A stretch of 61,032 nucleotides of DNA from Okeania sp. SIO3I5 (GTDB lineage: Bacteria > Cyanobacteriota > Cyanobacteriia > Cyanobacteriales > Microcoleaceae). The translations under genes and the position numbers were made by a program. Shown here piece by piece: positions 8,690-18,120 of the stretch. Location: assembly GCF_010672085.1 (NCBI RefSeq), contig NZ_JAAHHT010000027.1:1-61032 (forward strand), given 5' to 3'. The notes under the pieces were generated by a model. That model searched no databases, was not told the DNA's origin, and saw nothing but the letters and a program-made list of their open reading frames with translations. Positions within the stretch are counted from its first letter, which is position 1; each line of letters starts with the position of its first letter.

Positions 8690-10018
8690 AAGATTACCCC
8701 GATTATTATTTAGGTATATAGCAATTTTCAATGATTTGTAATTTACAACCCTAATAGGATTGCTATATGAATAGGTAGATAAAACTCAACAAAAAAATAA
8801 CTGCCGTTTTAAAAGACTAAATTTTAATTCTGAAGTATCACTACAACTATAGCAATCCTAAATAGGTTTTCAACAATGAATAATTAATAATGAATAATTA
8901 ATAATTATTCATTGTTGAAAAGAAGAGGATTGACTAATTATGAAAATTTTTATTTATTATTCCCTATCCAAGGGAAGGCTTTAAACCTGAATTTTTCGGT
9001 AAGATTTTATCGTAGGGGTTGGGTTTCCAAATCTCATTTTAGATTGGGTTTGGAGAGCAAACCCCTACAATTTTTTTTTGACAAATTATTGAGGATTAGT
9101 ATATATCTAAATAAATTTATAATAGTCGCCATTACTGTTAGGAAATTCTCACACTTCTTAAATATAGTTCGTGCTGCGAATCTAGGGGCGAATAGCCATT
9201 CGCCCCTACTGACTTCTATACTATCCACAGTCAATATGTACTCAGTATTCACAAAAAAAAGCTGAATGCTGATAGCTAAATACTTACAAATAAATAATTT
9301 TTCAACTAAAACTTAGGATGTGAAAGTAGCGATCGCTTCCCTTTTCCTTTACATTAACAAAAATTATTTTACCGAAAAATCAAGGTTTAAAGTCTCTGCT
9401 TTCAAGGAGAAAAAAGAAAAAAATTTCCTTTTTAACTAATCCTCTTCTTTTTAAGAAGAGGTAATTATTAATTATTAATTGTTAATTGTTAATTATTAAT
9501 TATTGAAAGATATCGTTAATAATATGAAATAGGTTAATTTTTGTTGCCTATAGTTAAATTTTAATCAAAAATTATCATTTTTCATGCTTACCTTCATCTT
9601 GTACAAATAAGGATAGTAATATTCAATCCGGTTTAGAAAAAACCTTTATTATGAAGGTAAAGCAGAGTGCAGAAAGCAAAGTGCAGAAAGACTAGAGAGG
9701 AATTTAAAAAAGGTAGTTTTGATAACCGGATTTGGTATAAAATTAATTTATAGTAGTTGCTATTACTATTAGGACATTCTCCCTCCTCTCAAATTTAGTT
9801 ACACAGGACTTACGCAGGCGAACCTAGAAACCGGGTTTTTTCGTCAATGTTGATTGTTAAAAACAATTATTTATCTTAAAAACCCGGTTTCTTTGCGTAA
9901 GTCCTGTTACAGTCAGAATTTAACTTCTAACTTCTAACTTCTAACTTCTGACTTCTGACTTCTTAAGTGTCTATGAATATACAGATTACTCCGATCTGTC
10001 TAATTTTGCTAAATTAAT
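8690..10018. other. 1.3-kb intergenic region, repeats only
   Basis: No gene. AT-rich DNA holding an inverted repeat of the 'cgtaggggttggg ... ccaaacccctac' type (9011-9068), a 'aggggcgaatagccattcgcccct' palindrome (about 9182-9207), ttaattattaattg heptamers (9463-9505), one GGACTTACGCA-family element (9804-9906), and aacttct/gacttct heptamers at about 9920-9962 just before the bestrophin gene. The open frames at 8912 and 9034 run across these palindromes and are not genes. Confidence 0.65.
9804..9906. repeat. palindromic element with CAGGACTTACGCA ends and AAACCGGGTTTTT arms
   Basis: A 103-bp near-perfect palindrome: caggacttacgca, then aaaccgggttttt, an AT-rich loop with tgttgattgttaaaaacaa, then aaaaacccggttt and tgcgtaagtcctg. 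Copies or halves occur at 5254-5358, 44442-44544 and 44845-44905, with end fragments at 376-389 and 46088-46102. RNA from either strand would form a long hairpin. Confidence 0.9.
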
Positions 10019-10975
10019 ATGTCTACAAACACAGTCAAATATAGTTTTTATAGAGAAAAGCGAGAATGGTTAACAGTTATTTTGCAAATGCAATATTCGG
10101 TCATTCCCGCTATTATTTTTAGAGTAACGTTCTGCGGATTGTTTGGTTTTCTTATTTCTCTACTTTACTATCTGAATTTTCCAGTTACTTTGCCAACAAA
10201 AAGTAGTCTTGTTCCTAGTTTAGTCTTAGGTTTACTATTAGTTTTTAGAACAAATACAGCTTATGAAAGATTCTGGCAAGGGCGACAGTTATGGGGAACT
10301 ATTGTTAATACAGTTAGGAATTTTGCACGACAAATTTGGGTTTCAGTTGCAGAAAATAACCCGGCAGATAGAGAGGCAAAAGAAGAAATAATGCGATTAT
10401 TAGTAGCTTTTGCTATAGCTGGTAAATTACATTTGCGTGGTGAGAATGTGAATAGAGAATTAGAGGGATATATGCCTAAAGAATGGTATGAAAAGCTAAA
10501 AAAAATGAATCATCCTCCTATTCATATTGCTTTTTTAATAGGTGATTATCTGCAGCATCAATATGAACGTGGTTGTATTAATTCCTATCAACTTACCGCG
10601 ATGTTTCGGTTGTTAGATCAAATGGTTGAAGCCTTAACAGGTTGTGAGGGAATTTTAAAGACTCCTATTCCTTTAGCTTACTCAATTCATTTGAGACAAT
10701 TATTGTTAATTTACTGTCTATCATTGCCATTTCAAATAGTAAATGAGTTTCATTTTTGGACTGGTATAGTAGTTGCTTTAGTCAGTTTTACTGTATTTGG
10801 AATTGAAGAAATTGCTCTAGAAATAGAAAATCCTTTTGGCTACGATCCTAATGATTTACCTTTGGATGCTATTTGCACTACAATGTACCGTAATATTGAA
10901 GATTTAATTACTTTAGCGCCTTGCGTTAGACATTGGAAGCGTACACCGATTAATTCACAAAACCATCATTTTTAA
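10019..10975 (+). CDS. bestrophin family anion channel (UPF0187)
   Basis: A 318-residue membrane protein starting at ATG 10019, with no clear Shine-Dalgarno. An early hydrophobic hairpin (about residues 35-60) is followed by LVLGLLLVFRTNTAYERFWQ, the hallmark of bacterial and thylakoid bestrophins (the segment lining the pore entry). Next come an amphipathic RQLWGTIVNTVRNFARQ helix, a helical middle, a second hydrophobic pair near residues 225-265, and the conserved IENPFGYDPNDLPLD near the C-terminus. Family members form pentameric chloride/bicarbonate-type channels; in cyanobacteria a role in ion or bicarbonate homeostasis is possible but not shown by sequence. It stands alone. Confidence 0.88.
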   Translation: MSTNTVKYSFYREKREWLTVILQMQYSVIPAIIFRVTFCGLFGFLISLLYYLNFPVTLPTKSSLVPSLVLGLLLVFRTNTAYERFWQGRQLWGTIVNTVRNFARQIWVSVAENNPADREAKEEIMRLLVAFAIAGKLHLRGENVNRELEGYMPKEWYEKLKKMNHPPIHIAFLIGDYLQHQYERGCINSYQLTAMFRLLDQMVEALTGCEGILKTPIPLAYSIHLRQLLLIYCLSLPFQIVNEFHFWTGIVVALVSFTVFGIEEIALEIENPFGYDPNDLPLDAICTTMYRNIEDLITLAPCVRHWKRTPINSQNHHF

Positions 10976-11473
10976 TTTGACTCTTTTGCTAAAAAAAAGT
11001 CTAAAGTTTCCCCTTTCAAGGGGATGAAAAAGTGGTCGTTAATGTTTGCGATAGCATTCCGTAAGGAAAGTTTCCCGTAGGGTGGGATGGATAGGTTACC
11101 TAAGCATATCCAATCTCCTCTTGAGAAAATTAACTTCAGTATTTCAATCCTGATGCTTCACTTGGAGGTACTAATAACTGATAACTGAAATGACCAGTAA
11201 CCCTAGTTCCACATCTGTCTAAATTTATACATATTTAATTTTGGGTCACTGTCTGCTGTCAATAATTTTACCTGAATTACAACAAAATTAAGACTTATGT
11301 TAAATTTTATATACCTAAAGTAACAATATGAGTCTATTTTCAGGTAAATTATTGACTGATACATAATTTTTTCTAGATTTTTTCTAGATAAAATTATCCT
11401 CTTGGATTAATATCCAGGAAGATAATATATAATGATAAGGTTAAATCTTTATTGAAAGAATACAGCAAAAAAA
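10976..11473. other. intergenic region upstream of the TPR gene
   Basis: No gene. A small ccccttTCaagggg hairpin lies about 40 bp after the bestrophin stop. A repeat fragment reading 'atttcaatcctgatgcttcac ... actgataactgaaatgacc' (about 11140-11192) has a relative at about 21277-21335. Confidence 0.5.
11402..11433 (+). promoter_or_regulatory. possible sigma-70 promoter of the TPR gene
   Basis: A perfect TATAAT at 11428-11433 lies 40 bp before the ATG. The best upstream hexamer, TTGGAT at 11402-11407, leaves a 20-bp spacer, longer than ideal. The -10 element is the convincing part; the -35 assignment is weak. Confidence 0.3.
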
Positions 11474-14400
11474 ATGGAAAAGACTCAAACTGATTATAGC
11501 AATAAAATCACAGACGTTACAGCTATTTATGAGCGTGCTGTAGGGAATTATCAATTAGCAAATTATCAGGATGCAATTGATGATTATACCAAGGTAATAG
11601 AAATTGAACCTAATAATGCTGAAGTTTACTACAACCGAGGGGTTGCCAAGCATCAAATGGAAGATTATCAGGGTGCAATTTTTGATTACACTGAAGCAAT
11701 GAAAATTGACCCCAGTAATGGCAATGTCTACAATAATCGTGGTTTAGCTTTTTCTCAAATAGGTTCTCATCAGGAGGCGATCGCTGATGTGACTGAGGCA
11801 CTTAGACTCGATCCTAATGATGTTGATAGTTATTATAATAGGGGTTTTGTATATGAGGCAGGTGCAGATTATGAAAAAGCTATTGCAGATTACACGGAAG
11901 CACTAAAAATTAATCCTGATTATTATCTAGCTGCTCAAAGACGAGAGGATATACTTGTATTGATTGATCGTCAGTCTAAAGGAGTTGCAGATGAGACTTT
12001 AGCAAAAACACCTCAGACTAATATTGAGATGGAAAAATCTCCAGAAACTGAGAGTAATGTGGAGATGGAAAAACCTCCAGAAGTAGTTTCAAAGGGGACT
12101 TTAAGACAAACACCTCAGACAACTCCACAGGTAGAAAAATCTAGAGAAGTAGTTTCACAGGAGACTTTAATACAAGCACCTCAGACAACTCCACAGGTAG
12201 AAAAATCTCCTGAAACTAAGGGTGATGTGGAGATGGAGAAATCTTCAGAAGTAGTGTCACAGGAGACTTTAAGACAAACACCTCAGACAATTCCGCAGGT
12301 GGAAAAATCTCCTGAAACTAAGAGTCATGTGGAGAAGGAAAAATCTTCAGAAGTATTACAAACTTCAAAAAATTCAGCTAATACCTTTGTGAAAGGATTG
12401 TTAAATCGTTATTTACAAAGAGGTAGATCGGTAGATGAAACTTTAAGACAAACACCTCAAAGAACTCCGCAGGTGGAAAAATCTCCAGAAAATCTTGAAA
12501 CAGCTAAATCGGAAGATGTATCGGTAGATGAAAGTTTAATTCAAACGCCTCAAACAACTCCACAACTGGAAAAATCTCCAGAAAATCTTGAAACAGCTAA
12601 ATCGGAAGATGTATCGGTAGATGAAAGTTTAATTCAAACGCCTCAAACAACTCCGCAGGTGGAAAAATCTCCAGAAAATCTCGAAACAGCTAAATCGGAA
12701 GATGTATCGGTAGAGCAAACTTTAATTCAAACGCCTCAAAGAACTCCGCAGGTGGAAAAATCTCCAGAAAATCTCGAAACAGCTAAATCTTCACAAACGC
12801 CTCAAACAACTCCACAACTGGAAAAATCTCCAGAAAATCTTGAAACAGCTAAATCGGAAGATGTATCGGTAGATGAAAGTTTAATTCAAACACCTCAAAG
12901 AACTCCGCAGGTGGAAAAATCTCGAGAAAATCTTGAAACAGCTAAATCGGAAGATGTATCGGTAGAGCAAACTTTAATTCAAACGCCTCAAACAACTCCA
13001 CAACTGGAAAAATCTCGAGAAAATCTTGAAACAGCTAAATCGGAAGATGTATCGGTAGAGCAAACTTTAATTCAAACGCCTCAAACAACTCCACAACTGG
13101 AAAAATCTCCAGAAAATCTCGAAACAGCTAAATCGGAAGATGTATCGGTAGAGCAAACTTTAATTCAAACGCCTCAAACAACTCCACAACTGGAAAAATC
13201 TCCAGAAAATCTCAAAACAGCTAAATCTTCACAAACACCTCAAACAACTTCGCAGGTGGAAAAATCTCGAGAAAATCTCGAAACAGCTAAATCGGAAGAT
13301 GTATCGGTAGAGCAAACTTTAATTCAAACGCCTCAAACAACTCCACAACTGGAAAAATCTCCAGAAAATCTCAAAACAGCTAAATCTTCACAAACACCTC
13401 AAACAACTTCGCAGGTGGAAAAATCTCGAGAAAATCTTGAAACAGCTAAATCGGAAGATGTATCGGTAGATGAAAGTTTAATTCAAACACCTCAAAGAAC
13501 TCCGCAGGTGGAAAAATCTCGAGAAAATCTTGAAACAGCTAAATCGGAAGATGTATCGGTAGATGAAAGTTTAATTCAAACGCCTCAAACAACTCCGCAG
13601 GTGGAAAAATCTCGAGAAAATCTTGAAACAGCTAAATCGGAAGATGTATCGGTAGATGAAAGTTTAATTCAAACGCCTCAAACAACTCCGCAGGTGGAAA
13701 AATCTCGAGAAAATCTCGAAACAGCTAAATCGGAAGATGTATCGGTAGATGAAACTTTAATTCAAACACCTCAAACAACTCCACAACTGGAAAAATCTCC
13801 AGAAAATCTCAAAACAGCTAAATCGGAAGATGTATCGGTAGATGAAACTTTAATTCAAACACCTCAGACTGATATTACTGATTTTCAAAATAGTGATGCT
13901 CACTCTCAGCAAGAACAAACTCTGTCTCAAGAGAAATATCCGCAAAAGACGATCGATGCTTTAACAGAAGCACTCCGACTCAATCCAGATCAAGCTCATG
14001 TCTACTACCAGCGAGGCAAAATATTCTCTCAACAGGGCAATTATCAAGAGGCGATCGCTGACTTTACTGAAGCACTCAGACTTAATCCCAATAAAGCTTA
14101 CGCCTATTTCAATCAACGAGGTGTTGCTCGTTCCCGTTTAGAAGATTATCAGGGAGCACTTGATGATTTTACTGCTGCGATTAAAATTGATTCTACTAAT
14201 CCTAATGCTTGCCACAACAGAGGACGTCTTCACCATGTTCTGAAAAATTATAAACTTGCCATTGCAGATTTTACTGTAGTCATACAAGCTAATCCTAAAG
14301 ATTTAGATGCCTATAATAATCGAGGTATTTGTCTTTATGAAATTAAGGAATTTTATGGAGCGATCGCTGATTTTACTGAAGCTATTAAGATTAATCCTAA

Positions 14401-14665
14401 TGATGCAGATGCTTATCATAATCGAGGTATTTCTAATTATGAAATAGGAGATAATCAGCAGGCAATAGATGATTATACAGAAGCAATTAAACTTGAACCT
14501 ACGGATGCTAAAACTTATTATAATCGGGGTATGATTCGTTATTTTATTAAAGATTATGAGGGAGGAATAGATGACTTTCAAAAAGCTGCTGATATCTATC
14601 AAAAAAAAGGGCAAAATGAGGATTATTTGGAAGTGATGAAAATTATGAAAAAATTAAATAAATAG
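11474..14665 (+). CDS. TPR protein with a long repetitive central domain
   Basis: A 1063-residue protein. Four TPR units at residues ~14-150 (for example YYNRGVAKHQMEDYQGAIFD) and six and a half at ~819-1058 flank a hydrophilic centre (~165-800). The centre begins with degenerate units and then has 16 copies of a 31-residue unit (ENLETAKSEDVSVDESLIQT...), three of them shortened to 22 residues. One C-terminal TPR has an extra residue (YFNQRGVA). No signal peptide, transmembrane segment or enzyme domain is seen, so it is probably a cytoplasmic scaffold whose two TPR heads are held apart by a flexible, acidic, Thr/Pro/Gln-rich spacer. Partners are unknown. The near-identical codons of the repeats show recent expansion. 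Confidence 0.85.
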   Translation: MEKTQTDYSNKITDVTAIYERAVGNYQLANYQDAIDDYTKVIEIEPNNAEVYYNRGVAKHQMEDYQGAIFDYTEAMKIDPSNGNVYNNRGLAFSQIGSHQEAIADVTEALRLDPNDVDSYYNRGFVYEAGADYEKAIADYTEALKINPDYYLAAQRREDILVLIDRQSKGVADETLAKTPQTNIEMEKSPETESNVEMEKPPEVVSKGTLRQTPQTTPQVEKSREVVSQETLIQAPQTTPQVEKSPETKGDVEMEKSSEVVSQETLRQTPQTIPQVEKSPETKSHVEKEKSSEVLQTSKNSANTFVKGLLNRYLQRGRSVDETLRQTPQRTPQVEKSPENLETAKSEDVSVDESLIQTPQTTPQLEKSPENLETAKSEDVSVDESLIQTPQTTPQVEKSPENLETAKSEDVSVEQTLIQTPQRTPQVEKSPENLETAKSSQTPQTTPQLEKSPENLETAKSEDVSVDESLIQTPQRTPQVEKSRENLETAKSEDVSVEQTLIQTPQTTPQLEKSRENLETAKSEDVSVEQTLIQTPQTTPQLEKSPENLETAKSEDVSVEQTLIQTPQTTPQLEKSPENLKTAKSSQTPQTTSQVEKSRENLETAKSEDVSVEQTLIQTPQTTPQLEKSPENLKTAKSSQTPQTTSQVEKSRENLETAKSEDVSVDESLIQTPQRTPQVEKSRENLETAKSEDVSVDESLIQTPQTTPQVEKSRENLETAKSEDVSVDESLIQTPQTTPQVEKSRENLETAKSEDVSVDETLIQTPQTTPQLEKSPENLKTAKSEDVSVDETLIQTPQTDITDFQNSDAHSQQEQTLSQEKYPQKTIDALTEALRLNPDQAHVYYQRGKIFSQQGNYQEAIADFTEALRLNPNKAYAYFNQRGVARSRLEDYQGALDDFTAAIKIDSTNPNACHNRGRLHHVLKNYKLAIADFTVVIQANPKDLDAYNNRGICLYEIKEFYGAIADFTEAIKINPNDADAYHNRGISNYEIGDNQQAIDDYTEAIKLEPTDAKTYYNRGMIRYFIKDYEGGIDDFQKAADIYQKKGQNEDYLEVMKIMKKLNK
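12486..13865 (+). repeat. 93-bp coding tandem array in the TPR gene
   Basis: Sixteen units, mostly 93 bp (31 codons), with three 66-bp units lacking the EDVSV(D/E)... segment. Variants alternate between SP/SR, DES/EQT, QTT/QRT and QV/QL. Blocks of variants repeat as groups (for instance the long-short pairs at ~13100-13420), indicating multi-unit duplications. The frame is kept throughout. Confidence 0.92.
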
Positions 14666-15619
14666 GGTGCATCTCAATGCAATAAGAAAGCTAAAAATTT
14701 ATTGCTTTTAGGGAACACTTAACTGGGAACACTTAACTGGGAACAGAGAATAGGGAATAAGAAAAAAGTATTTTGGCAAATATTTGAGATGCACCCAATA
14801 AATAAGCATAAGCAGCAGCAAACCCGGAAGATAAAATAGAGAATAGTTTTAATATTTCTATATAATTCTTATCTCAGGATTTGCCTGCTTTCTGCAAAAT
14901 CTTAATGTTTGTAATCAAAAGAAAGTTTCTACATAATTCATCTCTAAAAACTAATGCTTCTAATATCAATATTGTAGTTGAAAAAAAATATATAGTAGGG
15001 AACAGGGAACAGTTGGAAAAACATTTCCTAGTCTGAGATTACATTTAACTTTTAACTTGTGCGTAGCGCTATAGAAGCGATCGCTAACCTAACCTAATAT
15101 CAAGTCTCATCAAGAACGCTTTCAATAATGGATAATGGATAATGAATAATGGATAATTACCTCTCCCTTTTAGGGAGAAGATTGACTAAAAGGAAAAAAT
15201 TTATTTTCTTCCCCTTTATTGGGAAAGCTTTAAACCTGAATTATCTAATTATTTAATTGTTTAATTGTTTAATTGTTTAATTGTTTCGGTAATAAAAATG
15301 TTCTTCTTTCTCGCGCGAGAATATTTTTTCCTGGGGAATGTAGAGCTAACAAATTTTCCCTTTTTCCCTACTTCTATACGGGTGAAGAGCGAATCGCCCC
15401 CTACTCCCTAAATTTTTTATTCTAGTTATTCGCGCGAGACATAATATAATATCAAATCCGCTTGGCAACGGAAGTGTTATAAGAAACCGGGTTTGTAGGA
15501 GGTAGATGTTATACAGTGTAGCTTAAAAAAAAACCGGTTTCTGCGCTTTATTTCACACAAAATACTCTCATCTATCCCTAAAAGTTCCTGAATTTTCTCT
15601 ACTAAAAATTGATTCAACT
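14666..15619. other. 950-bp intergenic region, repeats only
   Basis: No gene. It contains a direct repeat of 'gggaacacttaact' (14711-14740), gggaacag and gataatgaataatg runs, ttaattgttt heptamers (15249-15283), a tcgcgcgaga pair (15311 and 15430) and an aaaccgggttt/aaccggtttct pair (15483-15542) that resembles a decayed core of the element at 9804. Confidence 0.5.
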
Positions 15620-16423
15620 TTACTTGAGAGTTTTAATCACAATTAAATCCATATACCAATGAATTATTGGAGCTAATAAACTATGCAATTTATCTAACAA
15701 AGTCATTTCTAAACCAGGAGCAATTACAAAACTTTTTTTCCTAACTCCCCGCAATATTTCAACACCCATATTTGTTGCATTCCATAATCCAGAAGTAGCA
15801 GTAATATTTTTAGTTTCTAAAGGTTTAGTTTTATTCTCTGCTTCTAACTGTGGCGTATCTGTATCTGGTGGATAAACAACAGAAACAGAAATTCCAGATA
15901 ACTTCAACTCTCCCCGCAAAGATTCTGCTAAACCTCTAATAGCAAATTTACTAGGACAATAGGGAGTATAACCATAAATTCCTATTAAACCAGCACCAGA
16001 AGAAATCATCACTATTTGCCCTTTTTTTTGTTCTTCCATTACTGGCAAAACTGCTCGTACACAATAGAGAGAACCAAAATAATTAATCGCCATTGTTTGT
16101 TCAAATATTTCTATTGGTAACTCTCGAAAATAACCAGGATAAGAAATACCTGCAGCAGTAATTAATAAATCTGGAACACCTATTTCCTCGCTCGCTTGGT
16201 GAATTGCATTTTCTACTTCTAATCTATTAGCAACATCTATAGATATAGTAATAATTTTCTGTTTTGGATTAACTACATTAGCAGTTATTTCTACTCTTGC
16301 TGCTTCTAATTTTTCAGAGTTACGAGCAATAATTGATATATTGCTTCCTTCACCAGCTAAGAGTTTAGCTATTTCTTTACCAATACCACTCGAACCACCT
16401 GTAATGATTGCGTGTTGCCACAT
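15620..16423 (-). CDS. short-chain dehydrogenase, 3-ketodihydrosphingosine reductase-like
   Basis: A 267-residue protein from the ATG at 16421-16423 (MWQHAIITGG). A longer frame adds 16 residues before the Rossmann motif and is unlikely to be used. Classical SDR features: TGGSSGIG (8-15), ITAAGIS (88-94) in place of NNAG, catalytic Ser142 region (VMISSGAG), Tyr155 and Lys159 (YCPSK). The stretch YPPDTDTP (184-191) followed by ENKTKPLET closely matches eukaryotic KDSR, which reduces 3-ketodihydrosphingosine with NADPH. The C-terminus is hydrophobic and may be membrane-associated. A lipid 3-keto substrate is the best guess. It is isolated from other lipid genes. Confidence 0.85.
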   Translation of the reverse strand: MWQHAIITGGSSGIGKEIAKLLAGEGSNISIIARNSEKLEAARVEITANVVNPKQKIITISIDVANRLEVENAIHQASEEIGVPDLLITAAGISYPGYFRELPIEIFEQTMAINYFGSLYCVRAVLPVMEEQKKGQIVMISSGAGLIGIYGYTPYCPSKFAIRGLAESLRGELKLSGISVSVVYPPDTDTPQLEAENKTKPLETKNITATSGLWNATNMGVEILRGVRKKSFVIAPGLEMTLLDKLHSLLAPIIHWYMDLIVIKTLK

Positions 16424-16642
16424 AAATTGCAAATGCAAATATAGATTAATAGTAAGCTCAAATTTTACCAAAAAATTAAGCTATTGCACTACGCTCAAGT
16501 CAAAATTCAAAAGCAATCTATGACTGAGTTTTTCCTAGGTAAATGCTGCGCAAACAAGATTTACTAATGCCCAATAGAAGAAAAAAATTCCTTTTAGTCA
16601 ATGCTTCTATTACATACAAAAGAGGTAATTATTAATTGTTAA

Positions 16643-17096
16643 TGGCTTTGTTGTAATAGCCATAGAACATCCGTTCCCCTTTTCGGTTGTCCCCGACATG
16701 AAAGGTGAACCTAGTGGCAGCTATATCATCCTCTTTCAGATTATTGATGCTTTATTCATTTATTTATTGGCCAATAGTTAAACGGCTCAAAGCCTTTACA
16801 GGTATAAGTTTCAGCCTTTTTTTATCAAATATTGATGCGCTACCATTTATTGGCCAATAGTTAAACGGCTCAAAGCCTTTACAGGTATAAGTTTCAGCCT
16901 TTTTTTATCAAATATTGATGCGCTACCATTTATTGGCCAATAGCTAAACGGCTCAAAGCCTTTACAGGTATAAGTTTCAGCCTTTTTTTTATCAAAGATT
17001 GATGTTTGATTTATTTATTGTCCAATAGTTGTAGAAGTATGAAGTAAGTATGCTTTGATCTTGTGCGGTAGTATATGTTTTCATACAACAAAGCCA
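16643..17096. mobile_element. MITE-like element, TGGCTTTGTTG terminal inverted repeats, internal ~83-bp tandem units
   Basis: The 454-bp element begins tggctttgttg and ends caacaaagcca. It is flanked on both sides by ttgttaa, a possible target duplication, although the insertion lies in a ttgttaa-type heptamer run. The interior holds three units of about 83 bp (ttattggccaatagttaaac ... cagcctttttttatc) and a partial fourth. An inverted, left-truncated relative lies at 44563-44845. No transposase is present. Confidence 0.75.
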
Positions 17097-17720
17097 TTGT
17101 TAATTGTTAATTATTAAGTAGGGAGGTTCTATAGAACCTCCCTACAAGAGTTGTGGTTTTGACTTTGTGGTTTACCAATCTGAAAAGCACTATCATGCCC
17201 ATCCAATTCAAGATTTGTGACAATCATAGTAGCTTTTTGGCTACAAGTTAAAATCCCTGAGTAGTTATTTGATCGGGGGAGAAATTTACCTCGTTATAAC
17301 TTCCTCCCGAAAATTTTGAGGTTTAGATAACCAGTTAATTGACATACTCCCGACGCTCCCTTCCGCCCTTCCAAAGCTATGCTTTATAAACATCTTTCTC
17401 TTTTCATAAAACTTGACAACATAGACAAGTTATGTTTAAGTCTTGAATCGGCTTTTTCAGGAGAAAAGAGTATTTTTCAATACTCTTTTTTATGAATGTA
17501 GACAGAATTCTTCCTCCCCCTCCTCCCCATCCTCCCCATCCTCCCCATCCTCCCCATCCTCCCCATCCTCCCCATCCTCCCCATCCTCCCACAAGGGTTT
17601 CAAGAGTTCCTTATCAGGGATAGCTTCCAAAGGGGGGTTAGGGGGGATGGAGAGCGCGGGATTCTTCAGTCAGATAAGCCGTGACTGCAGTTTTAACAGA
17701 AGTGATGTCCTCCTCCTGTA
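17097..17720. other. intergenic region with nonamer array
   Basis: No gene. It contains an inverted repeat ggaggttctatagaacctcc (17124-17143), a sequence reminiscent of an IS200/IS605-type end (aattgacatactcccgacgc, about 17337-17356) without its hairpin, the hairpin aaaagagtattt ... aatactctttt (17463-17488), and a (tcctcccca)n array at 17515-17590. Confidence 0.5.
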
Positions 17721-17789
17721 TTAAAGGTACTTTTCTAAAGTATTACCCAATGTAGTCTTAGGAACAGCACCCACAACCATATCAATTCT
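17721..17789 (-). pseudogene. relic of a second thioredoxin 3' end
   Basis: Only 4 bp beyond the trxA stop, the minus strand again encodes the last 22 thioredoxin residues and a stop ([13 protein letters not shown], then LGNTLEKYL). The intact gene has [24 protein letters not shown]. The differences are mainly third-position or conservative. It is a tandem 3'-end duplicate without a start. Confidence 0.9.
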
Positions 17790-17793
17790 TTAA

Positions 17794-18120
17794 TTAATCC
17801 AGGTGCTTTTCTAGAGTGTTAGCCAATGTAGTTTTAGGAACAGCACCTACAACCATATCAACTCTTTGTCCTCCCTTAAAAATCATCAAGGTAGGAATAC
17901 TGCGAATCCCGTACTGACTTGCTATATTAGGATTTTCGTCCGTGTTCAGTTTAACTACCTTGATTTTTCCTTCATATTGTTGTGAGATTTCATCCACTAC
18001 AGGAGTCACCATCCTGCATGGCCCACACCAAGGTGCCCAGAAATCTACTAAAACTGGAAGAGGGCTATTAAGTACTTCTTCCTGAAAACTACTATCAGTT
18101 ACTGGTTGTGCTGCTGACAT
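17794..18120 (-). CDS. trxA: thioredoxin
   Basis: A 108-residue, full-length single-domain thioredoxin. WCGPC at residues 31-35, preceded by VDFWAP, is the redox site. The cis-proline is Pro76 ([10 protein letters not shown]), and the last strand and helix are intact. This is the m-type/TrxA class that reduces target disulfides in the cytosol. AGAAGGA lies about 11 nt before the ATG. The start [12 protein letters not shown] matches cyanobacterial TrxA. It is monocistronic, and its 3' end is duplicated just downstream. Confidence 0.95.
   Translation of the reverse strand: MSAAQPVTDSSFQEEVLNSPLPVLVDFWAPWCGPCRMVTPVVDEISQQYEGKIKVVKLNTDENPNIASQYGIRSIPTLMIFKGGQRVDMVVGAVPKTTLANTLEKHLD

Noticed and set aside
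17337-17356. Possible IS200/IS605 right end (gacatactcccgacgc)
   Set aside because: The expected hairpin and any tnpA or tnpB remnant are absent; the match is too short.
17404-17724. Gly/Trp- and Pro/Ser-rich short ORFs (also near 19378-19718, 22299-22499 and 24037-24307)
   Set aside because: Translations of 9-bp arrays, open in several frames at once.
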